Source: Echinostoma caproni
Taxonomy: Eukaryota > Platyhelminthes > Trematoda > Plagiorchiida > Echinostomatidae
DNA: 64,000 nt
Reading direction: 5' to 3'
NCBI GenBank assembly: GCA_900618425.1
Contig: UZAN01039369.1
Span: 58,392-122,391, forward strand
Below the pieces are notes generated by a model, which ran no database searches, was not told the origin of the DNA, and saw nothing but the letters and a program-made list of their open reading frames with translations. The position numbers were made by a program, and so were the translations under genes. The first letter of the stretch is position 1. The number at the start of each line of letters is the position of its first letter. Positions 12,673 through 26,096 of this stretch are shown here, piece after piece.

Positions 12673-15600
12673 GTGAGTACTAGCTAGTTATTCTGCACAA
12701 GTTCCCCAATTTTCATTGCCGAACTTTTCCGAAAATATGCTACGCAGTGTGAGCACCGTCACTCCTCACGAAATGGTTCCATCAGACGAAACTAAAGTAG
12801 TGATCATTTAGATAGCAGACTCAGTGGAAAATTCATTAAACTATTTAGCAAAACGATGTTCTTGGTATTTATGCGTGAATTCATCACCTGTTATGGACCT
12901 AAACTAGAATCGTGAGGATTTGTTTGATGAAATCGCAATCGCTTTTGGCCTCAACGAAACGGACAATATCATCCACAACACCACAAGCGCATTGAGTGGA
13001 GTGAACTACTTCCATTAGACGGGTTCTCGGTTTCCGTTACAGTGGCAGCAATCCCATTTTGATCCGTTTTTCACCATTGCATTCGTGAACTGCATAGCCG
13101 ATGATCAAATGATTGTTCACAACGACGGAAGACGTTCCATTCTCTGAGCAGGAAATATGGAACTGATGATTACGGTAATGGATCGTTTCAAACAGTAACC
13201 CTTATTCTAAATTGAACGAGATTGTTTGTGTGAAAGAGTGAACTGTGCTTAATTCCTCTGACTTACAACTTCAGACCACCAGCAAGTCTTAGTAGGAAGG
13301 AACACCTCTCAAAACGGTATTTACACTTAGTGAATGTTAAGAGATTCTCACGTCTAGAACCAACCTACACTAAATATGAACCGAAGTTCTTGGAGAATAG
13401 AGAAGTTGACGTAGACTTTTGTTGGTCGTCTCGTATATACAAAAAAACCTCATCAGTGAGCATTAAATTTGATGATAATGAGCACTAAAGACACTCGTGT
13501 TAGAAGTATTATCTGTGACAAGGCAAGTTACACACCAGATAAAAGCACGTAAAAGTGTGAAATACTTCAGATTAGATAATTGATTTATTATAGTTGTTGA
13601 TTTTAACCAGTGAAAAAGAATATCAGACATGAGGGAGAGCACCGGAGCTACGGGATACATGGATTAAAACCTGATAACTCACATTTTGCTTTTCCTCTTG
13701 CAACGAAAAAAAGACTTCGCTTCTGCTGGATGTCTCATTTTCCAGGTAGTACACCTTTAAAAGAAAAGGCACTTTCTCGTGGGTTTGTTTTCCTCGCTTT
13801 GTGTTATTCAGCGAACAGTGCAACCGAAGTCCTGTTGAGATTGCTGGCAACAATCTAAGTGCATGAAGTTTCACTTACCACTTTCAATTTTTTCACACTA
13901 TCTCCGTCCAAATTGCTTAATTCGATCTACATACCTTGATATTACTGAGTACAAATTAAGATCCATATAGTGTTTATATCAGGCTTATAAAATATGATAT
14001 AAACCTCATTACATTCAATATTCCATTCTGAGAGTAATAAACAATTGCGGCATTTGATGTGATTTCGTTATGAGCAGAGATTTCGCTAAGCGAGAAACAC
14101 GGGAGCAATTTACTCACACACCCCCGTATCTATCTTTACCGTCAACTTCTTAAATACACATTGATTTTGTAAACTCAAACTAAATAAACAGGAATACTTA
14201 GACTTCATCTTAGTTCATTGATTGATCTTTAAACAATCGTAGTGAGCGTGTGCAATATTGGCAAACTTTCGAAACTGTGGTTTTTGTTTACCTACGAACT
14301 GGCTTCCGTTGTACTTCATTATCAGGTGCGGAATACTTCCAACCGAGTAATAATCGTGAAGACTGGAATTGATGTGAGTAAATTGGAATACCTGCACCAA
14401 GCTTTGATTAATGCGTTATGTTAAATCCTGGATAGACGATTGATGATGATGATGATGACGATGATGATGATGAAACATAATAATATTGAAACATCCGTGA
14501 ATGTATCCTATCTTTCTAATTCATGTTTCTATCATTCTAGGTGTCGCGAAGCTTCTCTTTTATATAAACTAAATTCACCGCCGGTGGCTTATACACAATT
14601 TGCTTTTGTCAAAGTAAAAATTTCCTCCCACCAGTCGTTTGAAGAAAGACTAATAGTGAATAACCAGAATATTACTTTACCTTGTAAGGTTTGGATCTGG
14701 TTTTTACAGACCACAACAGAAGTTTCACGGAGTCGTTCATAAAAACGTTGTCTAAAAGGTTTGAAAACTTTCTGCTGCACACCAAATATGGAATTTTACT
14801 TTTATTTTTATTCCCCAGTTAAAAAATATGAGTTTCATCATCACCTGAGGTGGTGGTATGGCCCTGATTACGTAAGGAAACAATATTTGTTATGTAGTTG
14901 AGTTATTCTAGCATTAGTTGCATTTATGCATGCTACTTAACTCGACCAACTGAAATCTCATCGCGGATGACCAAATTATGCAGACGAATACTGCATACTC
15001 CGAGGTAACTGATCAACTGTTCTCTGCTCCTGACAGGAATCGCCATCATTGCATATCCATCAGTTCTGCGATGAATCGATGTTGTGCGTGTGCTGGGCTG
15101 AGCTGGGCTGGGTTGGGTTTCGAGTTCAACCCGGTTGCCCCCGACAGGCTGCTCCATCTGATTCCTGCAATTGCTTTTGCTTCAGAGTCACATAGCATAT
15201 ATCCCATTTATCTGGTCACTAGTGTCAATTAGATGGAGGCAGTTGATTGATGCTCAGTGTGATTACGCCTTCTGTGAGTTACTTACCATCTGACAGGAAT
15301 TATGTGGATAAAACCTAACAGGGCTATCGAAGTTCATTTTTTTAAACAAATGTTTTTCAAATGTTTTCCAGAGCTATAATTTAAGTGATTCCTTTTGTCG
15401 GACGAAATTCAAGTGGGGATTTGTTACTCAGAACAATCACTTGATGATTACCATTTGTATTCTATTTGCTTGCCAACATTTGCGTTGAGATTGCTCCTGC
15501 AGAGTTTATCAACGACATTTTTTTCCCATAGTTGTCAATCGGTTGATATTAACATTAGATAAGATAAAAGGAAGTAGTAGAAGAAAACATCCGGGAGTGG

Positions 15601-17039
15601 GGTGCGGTGCGGCGCGGGTCGGCAGCAAGCATTCAGGGTTCAACATTCTAGCAAAGTTTTTTAATCATCTAAATGAATTGGATGCAACAAATGTATTCAT
15701 GTTTGTTCTCATAGAATTATGGCTTGTTAACAGGAATCACACACAAGGCTTTTGATTATTGATTGAAATCACAAAGTTGTAGTTACGCAAACAGCCGGAA
15801 GGAGACCTTCGATGTTTCTATTGTATAAATATTTGAGTCAATAGACCGAACGCGAACCGCTGGCTTGCTAATTATAGAAAACATATTTTCGTGGTTTGAC
15901 CCGATCTTAGCTTTGATGTTTCCCACTTCGCTGTTTTCAGTTTCCAGACCCAACAAATTCTTTAACCGCACAATCTGCTGCCTTTCAGTTATTTATTTAA
16001 CTACTGAAATTGTTTTTCCACTATCAAAATAAACTCATCCCAAGGCAACCTTAGACAATTTACCAGTTGAAAGTTCCTANAAGTTCCTACTTTTCGTCTC
16101 ATCAGATTCGTTCCGCACTAATCCACATTGTTGTCACACCTAACCACTGGACATCTTGATTCAGTTTTAGTGTGTATCATCGGTTTTCTCTAATTTACGT
16201 TCAACGATTTTAGTTAAGACATCTTGCATGTTGTTTCCATCAAGTAAGGCAGTAAAAGAGACAACTAAAAACTGGGAACACCTTCACTATCAGGATACAG
16301 AAAGCGCACAAACTAGAAATCGAACCAAAGCTTACGAGATAATTTTCACAACAATTCACATTATCTTCCAAGTAACTTTTTTGCTGACTGGGAAGGTTTT
16401 CTTGGTCTGCACTCGGGGAGGTTAATGCGACTTCACATGAGCAAGTACATTGGTTAGGACTTTCAGCACATAGAGTTACGTCACATTCTAGTCAACCTCA
16501 GTGATCCTAGAAACACTACCTGCTTCGTCAAATTTACACACCGATAAATCCTATACAGTGACATATGCACAACACATGATGAAGTCACCGAAATAAGGGA
16601 TTTGATTTAGCACGCGGCTGTGATTGTCCAGTATAATTTTTCCAACCTCAGAATTTCTTGTCCTGATGTTTCACTCGACTACCCAATGCAGTGTAGACGG
16701 TGCTCTTCAAACACCAATAGTCCAAGTTGATTGTTAATTTGTAATGGCCGCGTATTTGCACATCATAGCATAACCAACCAGACATCCGGCAAAAAATTAT
16801 TAAATATTCTTTTTGAGTGTAGAAAATTCGTCTAGAGTTCAATAACCAAGAGTGATGCAAACGCCTCAGTTTTAAGCATTTGTCCATTATCTGTATTGCC
16901 TCCTGTTAGACTGAGGTGCAGAGAACAACAGTGGATCTCTAGAACAACAAACAGGTTAAACGTTTAGGGTGCTTAACGCATACCGCATTTGTCTGCATTA
17001 TCAATCAAATAATCGAGAAAAGCTTGCAACTCACATGAA
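12673..17039. other. no gene recognised
   Basis: Short frames only, a GAT repeat, and an N at 16080 where a GTTCCTA motif is duplicated on either side, suggesting an assembly join. A run of GCTGGGCT-like units lies at about 15097-15120. Confidence 0.45.
14441..14473. repeat. (GAT)n trinucleotide repeat
   Basis: GAT units with one GAC interruption. Confidence 0.9.
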
Positions 17040-17760
17040 TCCTCACTCCGCAGTAACCTATCGTCCGCTTACTCCAGCTGGGACAGCCTACTGTCTTGCA
17101 TCACTCTGACATCCCTGAGGTAGTTCAAGGACAGAACCGCGTACGAACTTACATCCAATACAAAGTTCAGAATAAAGGAACAGAGATATTTGGGTGTACA
17201 TGGTTTTGGTGCCTCTGAAATCCTCAGTATGATTGGCGGTGGGTGTCTAGGCCTGTGGCTGGTCACCCTTCCCTTGCACCTCGCGAAATGCTCCCATACG
17301 ACCAAGCGTCTCAAATAGCCCCTGCTAAAGAAGGTCTTCTCACTGCCTCCTCGTGGCGGAGGTGTTTTCCCACCAAAGTGAGAGGACGAAAAGCCGACGT
17401 CCGGGGCTATAACCCGGTTGGTGGACCACTGGCAGTTCACTTAGGGGAGTTGGCCAAAACCCTGATTCCAAACCAACCATGAGGAGGCTTACGAACCACA
17501 CACACACAACTCCCTGGTTGTGGCAGTGGTCACCGGCTTGATTGGGCATCGAGGTGTATTGGGCACCTTGGACGTCTGACTTCGTCCGAAGGGCGTACGA
17601 CCCGAGGAACTGGATACCGGCTCCCAATGGACTGCGGTTTCCGCACACCGCCCCGCTGCCTTGCGGGTCAGGCTTTGGCTAGCCAAAGGCTCCGGTTGTG
17701 GATTCCTCAAAAGAACTCACCTGCCTTGACCTAGAACACCTGGCAGTATCCCGCCCACAT
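17040..17760. repeat. GC-rich block, probably repeat-derived
   Basis: About 700 bases distinctly richer in G+C and CpG than the surroundings, with open frames on both strands and no recognisable domain. It includes a perfect 16-bp palindrome (CTTTGGCTAGCCAAAG, 17673-17688). It may be the 5' part of a retroelement or a CpG-rich island; a host gene promoter is possible but unsupported. Confidence 0.4.
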
Positions 17761-20369
17761 GCAAATCATGGAACATTTTTTCTTTTTTATGAGGGTATTT
17801 GTACTATGTTTTGTTTGGCACTTAGTCTGGATTCAGGTGTGTGTGTGTGAAAATACAACAATAGACGGTTTCAGTGCTGCACTTAATTGAAAACCAACGT
17901 GAAATCAAACACAAAGAAATTTAAAACTGAATGAATTTCTCGACGCGCATCTCGTTACTGGGAACCGCCAGACAATTTCGTTGTAGACGTAGTCGGAGGT
18001 CGCTTCAGATGGATTGAAACGGTTGGTTTACCAAAGGGAATTTCTGTGATATAGGATTTAGAAGAGCTCAGATTATGTTCCGTTTGCTCAGCGTTTTGAT
18101 ACACATGTTTAGGAGACGGACCATAGAGTTTTGTGCCAGCGAACAATACATCAGTTTACTGTAATAATTTTTTTTGATGGGTTCACATAATCCTTGATGA
18201 TGATTTTTGCCGAATCAAGGCATTCTTTTACCGGGTTGAGAGTTTAAAACTTCAGCTTTTCCCATTTTGTTTCAAGTAATATTCAGTTTTAACGCGCAAA
18301 GTACGTAATGAGAATTTAGTTCTAAGTAAATGTCCCAAAAATTAAACGGTAGAGAAATCTATCAAACGCACAAAAGCGCACTAGACAAGTTGAAGTTGAC
18401 CGAATGAGAACTACGGTTTTCAGTCTGATATTCTACAATTTGTCAGAGCCAGCTCATGTGGTAGTAACGGTGGCAGCCATGTTTCTCGAGAGTTCTAATC
18501 ATGAACAAGTTCGTAGTACTCCCGACTATGCACCAGCTGATTGCCTTTTTATCCTCCTCTCCATGGTTAATCTTACCTAAACTTCATTCATCGAACGTCG
18601 GTCATGTCAGTTAAGCAACGTTAAAGGGAGATAGTGGACTATAGTCACACGATACGAATCCAGTGACAAAAGATGGTGAGCACACCGACGAATCTCCCTT
18701 TGAAACTATTACCTCCTCATAGTCAGAGACCCAATGTCCAAATGATGACTTTTCACATAACTGCCACCCGAACGACAATATGCGCGTGATAATGAGGACC
18801 GGAAAATGCATGCCAACGACATAGAATCCATTTTGTATAACTCAGTGAGAGCCATGTGGCTCCTTTTATTAGTATTCAGTGTTGAAGTATGGGTAAAAAG
18901 GTTATTGCAACACTGGTTTGTGCTGTTCTCGAATTCCATTTTTGATCGCATCTCGGATCCCAGTCTCCAACAATGAACAGTAGGAGGGGACGTCTTCAAT
19001 GCGGTTTATTGCAGAGCTGACGGAAAACCTCTCTCTTCTCGAAAGTGACAAAACGGTAGGAGAGGTGTTCGTTAGTGGTTATCCTACAAGAGAAAGACTG
19101 GGTCAGATCAGCCTATGACTCGGATTTATGATACAAGCCGTGATACAAGAGATTATCGCAAATTGCTTAGGCAATGTCGCTAGAGCGATAAATAGCGCAA
19201 CCTGGAAGAAACCTATAATGGACTAGCAAAAGACTAACTTGTCAAAGGGAATTTAACTTTTTCATGAGTTACAGATCAAGACTCCATACGTTGCTCTTTA
19301 ATTGTGTACTTAAACCATGGAAATGGGTACATTCAATAGTGTTCCAGAAAGCTTCTGTAAACATATGGCTGCCACATGCTTTCTGTTTCGAAATAACCTC
19401 CATCTGTGACCGTGAGACAAGTTCAAGACAAAGCTGTTCATTTGCACAGCTTGTTACCCACCTATGTTAGACTGTATTTGACAAAGGTAAGCCTAGCGAC
19501 CGAAACCACACACCTTGGACCGAGATCACTAAGGTTGGTTTATTAAGCTGCCTTCAGGTGTAGCCAATGACCAAACACTGTAGGTAATCATCCCACTGTT
19601 CTAATATTTCGCCAGTTCAAATACCACTTTAACAAATTTGCTTACTCCAATTTCGCACCATCACCTTTCGAAGTTCTGTAACCCTCCGCACGATAGATGC
19701 TCCTACATGCATACACACATATGTGTACTTATCTTTTGTATCGATTAAAATGATAGAAGGTGAGCGTGCTGCTTATTCACGATCACGAAAGCGTGTCCCA
19801 TATAAATGAATGGAATTACTGTGTTTGTTATACCGTTGCTCTACCTTAGGTTTTATCAATCTGGTTGAATTTATTCTACGGTTGCTTCAGTCGTGGAAAC
19901 AACAGCCGGTTAACAGATTTCGCCCTGGTTTCCTGTTATGTTCTACTTAGTTCGCTTTTCAAAACAAGTCTTTGCATCGAGAAACGGCAAAATATATACG
20001 GATAAGGTAAGTTAAATAGGTTTTAATGAAGTGGTTTGGGAAGTTTGGTTTGCAAACAGAACTACAGAGTTGCGTGCCATGCGCATTACTGAAAGGATTC
20101 AAAATTACTTTGCAGTGACTCCAAGGCTTTTCGGTGAAGATTGAGGGGAAAGTGTTCGGTTATGCTGGTGCGAAATCCATCACTGAACGATTCGTTTAGC
20201 GGAAACAATGATCTCGATATGAAGGTCAATTATTGATTGCACTTCCTCATTTTATTTACCGTACTTCATACCATACTTCATAACCAAAGTTAATAAACTC
20301 TGATGAAATAAAATAAGCAATTCGAAATGAATGTAGAGTTCTTCAAATGACTTCAAACTGTTATTCAGA
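17761..20369. other. no gene recognised
   Basis: Short frames (up to 96 codons) without motifs. Confidence 0.45.
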
Positions 20370-21280
20370 TATTAGGAAAACACTGTAGCGAACAAAGCTT
20401 GTTTTCGATAACTTCCTCCTCGGGCTAATACAGTTATATATAGGGTTCAAAATTAGCAAATTAGTGTTACGGTCAGATGTGATGAATATGATTGGTTGAT
20501 TGTGATCTTGTGATGCGTGGTTTGGAAATATGAGGGCAGTGTTGTTGTTGTTGTTATTGTTTTGTGGTTCGAAGATGTTCATAGTCGGTGGATAGAGTGA
20601 GCTGTTTCATTTCCGGTCTGCGCCCCTCGATCATGACAAGGGAAAACAAAGTGACTGGACGAATCATTTTTCGAGACCAAAGGGACCGATTGAGTAGGCG
20701 AATAGCCACCGCCTCGGCTGTAGCAAGGTGTCGTTGACGAACAGCCTTTGCTGGGTTTGCTGGTACTTTGAAGATCACAGTGAAAGCGTTGTCGTTTGCT
20801 TGATGCCCCGTACCTGCAAGGTGTTCTACCATCGCATTTGTAATCGTTTTCTTCATACTCGTACTCAGCCATGCCGGTTGGTACTCCCTGATTCTTTGAG
20901 ACAATTGCCTGATCGTTCTTCCTACATAACTTGCCGAGTATAAGCAAAGAAAGTGATAAATGATCATAGATGAGGATAGGATAGGTAATGTATCTTTAAG
21001 ATTTACGGAAACCAGTCGCTGGTTTGTCACTAGAGTACGTAGGGTTGCAGTAGGGAAAGTGCGAGCGATAGCCTTTTCTAATGGGCGTCTGAGTAACTCA
21101 GACGTGTAATCTCCTTTAAAAGGCAGTTTTATGAAGAGTTCTTTTCTTCACCTTCGTCAGTGGTGCTCTTGGTGGCCGTTCTGTCAAATTCTTAAGAACG
21201 AATCGTTCCAGATAGCCGTTTTCAAACAGTGTTTGCTTTATACTTTCCAGTTCCTGAGGCACAGTCTGGTGAACAAATTC
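20370..21280 (-). mobile_element. Penelope-like element relic with GIY-YIG domain
   Basis: On the minus strand, 21275-21120 encodes ELESIKQTLFENGYLERFV, typical of the end of a Penelope RT region. After a frameshift at about 21120 the frame reads LPFKGDYTSELLRR, then SSSMIIYHFLCLYSASYVGRT (about 20975-20915), the GIY-YIG endonuclease start with YVGRT, then LSQRIREYQP, VEHLAGTGHQ and a helix AEAVAIRLLN. This order is known for EN(+) Penelope-like retroelements. The 3' flank at about 20400-20430 carries a GAGGAAGT...GAAAACAAGC motif reminiscent of Penelope 3' ends. The RT core is absent and the copy stops at a TA repeat, so it is truncated and dead. Confidence 0.75.
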
Positions 21281-21283
21281 TCA

Positions 21284-21284
21284 T

Positions 21285-21317
<33 letters not shown>

Positions 21318-21318
21318 T
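21284..21318. repeat. (TA)n microsatellite
   Basis: A TA run with one TG interruption, marking the truncated 5' side of the Penelope relic. Confidence 0.95.
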
Positions 21319-22303
21319 ATTGAGATATGTCAGTGGATTTAATCGATAGCAGTGTTTGTCAGGTTAACGTTTTCAGTCTATGTTTTAACCCCGTCAAAGA
21401 GTGAGTGATAGCTTTGTAACAGCTGAAGACTCTTAGAAAGTGTTTAGTGCATTTGCCGCACGACTGCAGAAGTTTCATGACACAGTTGAATCTTTCAAAT
21501 TTGTTCATCAGATAACTCACATTAGTCGCATTTAAATCACTTTGGAATAGAAGAAGAAACCTGAGTATGAATTTACCCTTTAGCGTTTCTTCCTCTGCTT
21601 ATAACTGCTTATTTCGCCCACCTAGATGGATGATGATGTGAAGTATTTAAAGTTATACGGAACTCTGAATAAACATGGGAGAATAGAAATCCATTTGATG
21701 AATTTTGGTCAAAGGTTTCCATTTGGTGCTCACCTAATTTTTGTGCATTTATTCTATTAATTTATTTCCTTTTAGTGAACACCTAACTACGCTAATCTTT
21801 TCAGCTCAAGAGGAACCAATTACGGAGCTGCAATTTGATATACAGACAAGCGGATAGTTTGGTGGCGGTGACGATGTTTGAACACACAACCTTGAAATGA
21901 ATGTGTTATTGGCGACGCCCCATGAAAATCACCACCAAATTCACACTTTAACCAACTCTTTTACCACAGTGCGTCGTTAGGGTATCATGGGGAGGGGATA
22001 AAACGTTTGAGGCGCACTTACTGAACATGTCTTGGTGGTGAAACTCACCGCGGCATCGTTTTGCGATAAAACGGTATATATGGTCTCGCATAATTATATG
22101 TGCGACACAGGTAGCAAAAGCAATATTATCCACCTATATTGTTCATTTATTTAGTCAAATGCCTCCTAAGCTTACGACTTCTAGTGTTTAGTAACAGTTG
22201 ACGGAGAATCGCTTGTGAGATAATCGAACAACGTCAGACAAAATTGTGATACTTTATTTGAGAGAATGACTGAAAGGTGTGTCACAGATACGTAATTTCG
22301 TTT

Positions 22304-23590
22304 TCACCATGCTCCGCGAAGCGTATCTTTCCCGTCAACCACCAGATATTTATCAGTGAAATAACTCGAACGCCACAATAACGGTCTTAGAGATTTGAAA
22401 TTATTCATCTCTTTTGTTAAGTGTTCAATAACGATTTCACATCTCCTGATTTTAGTCGCGATTCCATTTTCAAAAATTGCTCTAAATTCACCCAAACTAT
22501 TCCCAAAATTAATTCCTATTGGCTTTTTTCAACTGATACCGCGTGCCATCATTGATTTGGTCCAGTTTTGATCGATCTTATTCCTCCGCATCATTGTTTT
22601 ATTGGATCCAGTCCTTCGAATGTACAGTCGATTGGGATTCGGTTTACATCGAAGCATTTGCACATGTCAGGGAACGAGACACCGGGTTTATACACTTCAC
22701 CAATACGTTGCCTCCATGAATCCCCTGTGTATCGGTTTGGGTATGGTAGACTTGTGAAACATTTGTTCAACGAGCCTCCTACTTCAAGGTTGGCATTTGA
22801 AAGTCAATTTTCATGTTTCTCGGAGAAAATGTTTTCGCCATTCATGATGAGAGAATTTACGTGAACAGTCTACTATCATATAATTTCGACTTAACTATGA
22901 TTACAGTTTGCCACTTGTCGGTATGTTTTCTTTGCATTGTGTGGAAAAAAACGTGCAAATTAGAAAGCTTAATCAGAGTAAAATCCTCCTTGGAACAGTA
23001 GTTATTTATGAGGAAGAATAAGCTCTTCTGCTACCTTACAAAAGCATATCTTTTTTATTTGGAGTTGTAACTTATGCATTACCTCAAATGTTTATCATGA
23101 TAGTCAAGGGTGTACCCATTTAAGTTGTGATATAAGAGGATTAAGTTTATCGCAGCTTGAGACAATGTCATAGATGAACGCCCCACTTCCATGACTTTCT
23201 ATATGCCATGACGATATTGCGTGCTCTTGAACAGTAAGCTTATAATTGAATAATACTCTCATAAATGCAGTCTGTTTTTTTGAACCTTCAACAATAAACA
23301 AGAGCACATTATGGATAAGCGATTGAACATAGAGTGGAGTTTGCCACGTAAAGAGCCAATTAAGCTTAAGCTGAAAATGTGGGAAGCACTGGACCGCTGT
23401 TTCAACATCGTTGGGTCTAATTATTATTGCTAATCCATCGACCCAACTAGGGATCGAACCCGGAAACTTAGCGCCCACACGATTGTAGGCATTTTCGTTT
23501 TTACCCTCTGCAAACAAAAATGTCTTCAATGCATAGCACCGTAAGGACAAGTATCGGTCTATGACCATATAACTCAGGGTTAACGGTATG
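22304..23590 (-). pseudogene. unidentified possible coding relic, interrupted by a SINE
   Basis: I do not recognise this. Several adjacent minus-strand segments look protein-like and follow each other with few interruptions: about 23585-23490 (VIDRYLSLRCYALKTFLF), a SINE at 23475-23332, then 23335-23104 (LTVQEHAISSWHIESHGSG), 23009-22860, 22862-22591 (RYTGDSWRQRIGEVYKPG, then FPDMCKCFDVNRIPIDC) and 22590-22304 (CEIVIEHLTKEMNNFKSL). They are separated by about two in-frame stops and three frameshifts, and an AATAAA lies just after the last. It could be a decayed gene, a captured element, or chance frames; none of the segments alone is long enough to decide. Confidence 0.28.
23332..23475 (-). 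repeat. tRNA-derived SINE, family 1, copy B (truncated head)
   Basis: Same body and tail as copy A in reverse orientation: GGGTTCGATCCC B-box, GGGTCGATGGATTAGC and AAACAGCGGTCCAGTGC. The A-box end is degenerate. It sits within the unidentified relic at 22.3-23.6 kb. Confidence 0.65.
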
Positions 23591-24967
23591 AAAAGAGAAC
23601 ACGCATTGCTGATGTGTCCCAGAAGTGATCAAATGTCTGTCCACGGATCTCTAGAACGCTGTTTGAAGCACAAGAATTACAGCTGTCAACCACATAAATT
23701 GTAAATCGATTAAAATATAGCTTTATTCCAATATTACCAATGAGGGAGGGGGTTCCGTGTGACGACTATACGGGACAATTTTAGTTGAATTGTTTAAGAC
23801 ATCATGCGGTTATTTTTCTGAAATAATCAACAATAATTTTTACATTGGTGATATGAACGGATAGCGACACTGCATGTCACTGAGGGGGTGGGGTAGGAAG
23901 AATGAGCAAAGTAAAACGTCACAAAAATAACATATACAAAACAAATGAACTGCTTCTGGAAAGAGGAAGAAAAATGGTCGTGTGTTGTCGGTATCGTACG
24001 AGTTGTGTAAACGTAATGAGCACCAACTCTCCCCACCGATTGACAGGTCCACTCAGAGACTTTACCTTATAACTTGTCAGATAATGATAGGCCAGCCCAA
24101 ATGAAAAGTTTAACCTAATAGAAGGTAACTTTCTAATTGAAGTCAGGCATTGTAGGAAGTTGAATGTTTTCTGAAGTTTTGGCAACCTAGTGATGTTACA
24201 GATATTATTTGTATATTCATTGTATTTCCCGTATGTCTGAGTCCCGAATGTGCGCCAGACAAATCACGGTACAAAAATCTTTATAACGAAGAAGGCAATC
24301 CAGGATTTGCTAGCAGGTGGGATACTATCAAGTTGCTCAGTCCAAATGACCCGGATAAAGCCATGGATGTTGAGCTTTTGTTCCCTCCTTTGGGTGGGGA
24401 AGCATCTGAGCCACGAGAAAGGAGTGAAAAGAGATTCAAAAATAAACGCTAATATTTAGTTTTTTGAAGGCGATCCCACAGATAAGAAGCCACTAAATCC
24501 TATGCAAAAATGTGCAGCTATCTTCCGAAAATAACAGTAAATTTCAAAGGGCTGGGACGAATACCTGAGGACTGATAGTCGTTCGATAAATCATAGACCT
24601 ATAAATTATTCTCATAAGCAATATGTAAGACGATGTTATTGAAGAAATTTCTTAGATCATCAGAAAATCAACTCAGTACGACTAAACTCGAGCATTTAAA
24701 TGGCATCTGCGCCGAGTTGTATCGAAGTATGTCAGTGCTGAATACAGCATGATCTGCTATGTGGAAACAGATAACCAACTAGTAGGGCTGGAAGAAACGT
24801 TAGTTCTGTTACATTCTAATCCCTTTCAATTTTGATAGCCACCGGGAAACGCGTGTCTAACTTAACACGTTTAACGAGAAGAAACATTTATCCTATTGGG
24901 AACCCCCAAGTGAATAAGTATCCAGATAAAACAACTATTATTTTTTAATATATACTAATGGCGCCTT
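23591..24967. other. no gene recognised
   Basis: Overlapping minus-strand frames at 24185-23827 are moderately long but show no family. Presumed to lie beyond the 3' end of the RasGAP gene. Confidence 0.4.
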
Positions 24968-24973
24968 TTTATT
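24968..24973 (-). promoter_or_regulatory. candidate polyadenylation signal
   Basis: AATAAA on the minus strand (TTTATT as printed), about 1.1 kb after the RasGAP stop codon. It is the only canonical hexamer I saw between 26096 and 24960. Cleavage position is unknown. Confidence 0.3.
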
Positions 24974-26096
24974 TGCATCAAGCGTATGAGTACAGGATTA
25001 TTTACATTTGTGTTCACACAGACACGAGATAGGGTGAATTAATCGAGCATAGATTGTTTGGGAAATGGATTGAATGCGGTCCGTGATAAGTGTTGTTTGT
25101 GCAAGTTGAGGTGTGGCGGTGGTCAGGGTGGGGTGGGGGTAGGAGGGTGAAGGAGTCAAGTAGGACTGACACAGGACAGGAGTGAGAGTGGATAGACCAA
25201 GAGATCGTAAAAGAACGGACTAGGGGTAAATGCTACGATCGATAGGTTCGATAATGTCTAACCATGAGTCAATGGGCATGTATTGAATGAGATAATCATC
25301 ATTATTATCTGATTGAATAGTCGACAAAGGTGTTATTGTGGCCATGAGTTGATGAGCAGGCGAGATGAACGAGGGTTCATATGCGTCGGTGCTTTGGGTA
25401 AGTTTCGTCTGGTTGTCCGTATGGGAAACACAAAACAAACGGATCGAGTATAAACAAAATGGCACAAATAACACGAGTTAGGTGAGGGAGTGGCAAAAAG
25501 CACAGTGTGTGCAGCCTAGTTCCTCTAGGTCGGCATGATGATTGTAGCCATAGTTTTTTTTTTGAAGGATACTCTTGTCATAAACCCAGAGCGAGACAGC
25601 GGGCGGGCGTGATCGATTCAAGCGAAAGAAGTAAGCCATAGGAACAGGGTGGGCTGTGCGGATGCATGTTTATCTGTCTGTCAATCAGCCAAGTGCAAGC
25701 ATCGCCGTGAAACAGTACATGAAATGTCCCGTGTGTGTTTGCAATACTCTACTTCTGTACGAGGTTGAGGCTGAGATGAAAATCTGAAGGGGACCAAAGT
25801 ACGGCTTCGCAGCCTCCTCGACTGTTCTATAATAGATCCGATCCGATCCGATTAGATCATTGTAAAAACATAGTTCTTAAAAGCCAGATGATTTTCAGAT
25901 CTAGAAAAGAAACTCCTAACGAAAGGGGATAGATTTGTTTGGAGGCAGAATGCACGAGTGGACGAGTGGTACCGAAAAACACATTTCTCGGGGAACCAAA
26001 ATGACCGATGGCTATAACGAATGACGCAAGAGGCTGGCGAAAAATGCCATCCTCAATGTTTTAATCATTTCGCGTCATTTTGCGCTTATTGAGAGT
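24974..26096 (-). other. probable 3' UTR of the RasGAP gene
   Basis: Sequence between the stop codon and the candidate polyadenylation signal. It contains a C-rich tract in the mRNA sense (G-rich as printed, about 25098-25160). An 84-codon minus-strand frame (25474-25220) lies inside it and has no splice acceptor or family resemblance, so it is treated as UTR. Confidence 0.4.

Noticed and set aside
25220..25474. 84-codon minus-strand frame downstream of the RasGAP stop
   Set aside because: It lies in the probable 3' UTR, with no splice acceptor and no family resemblance.
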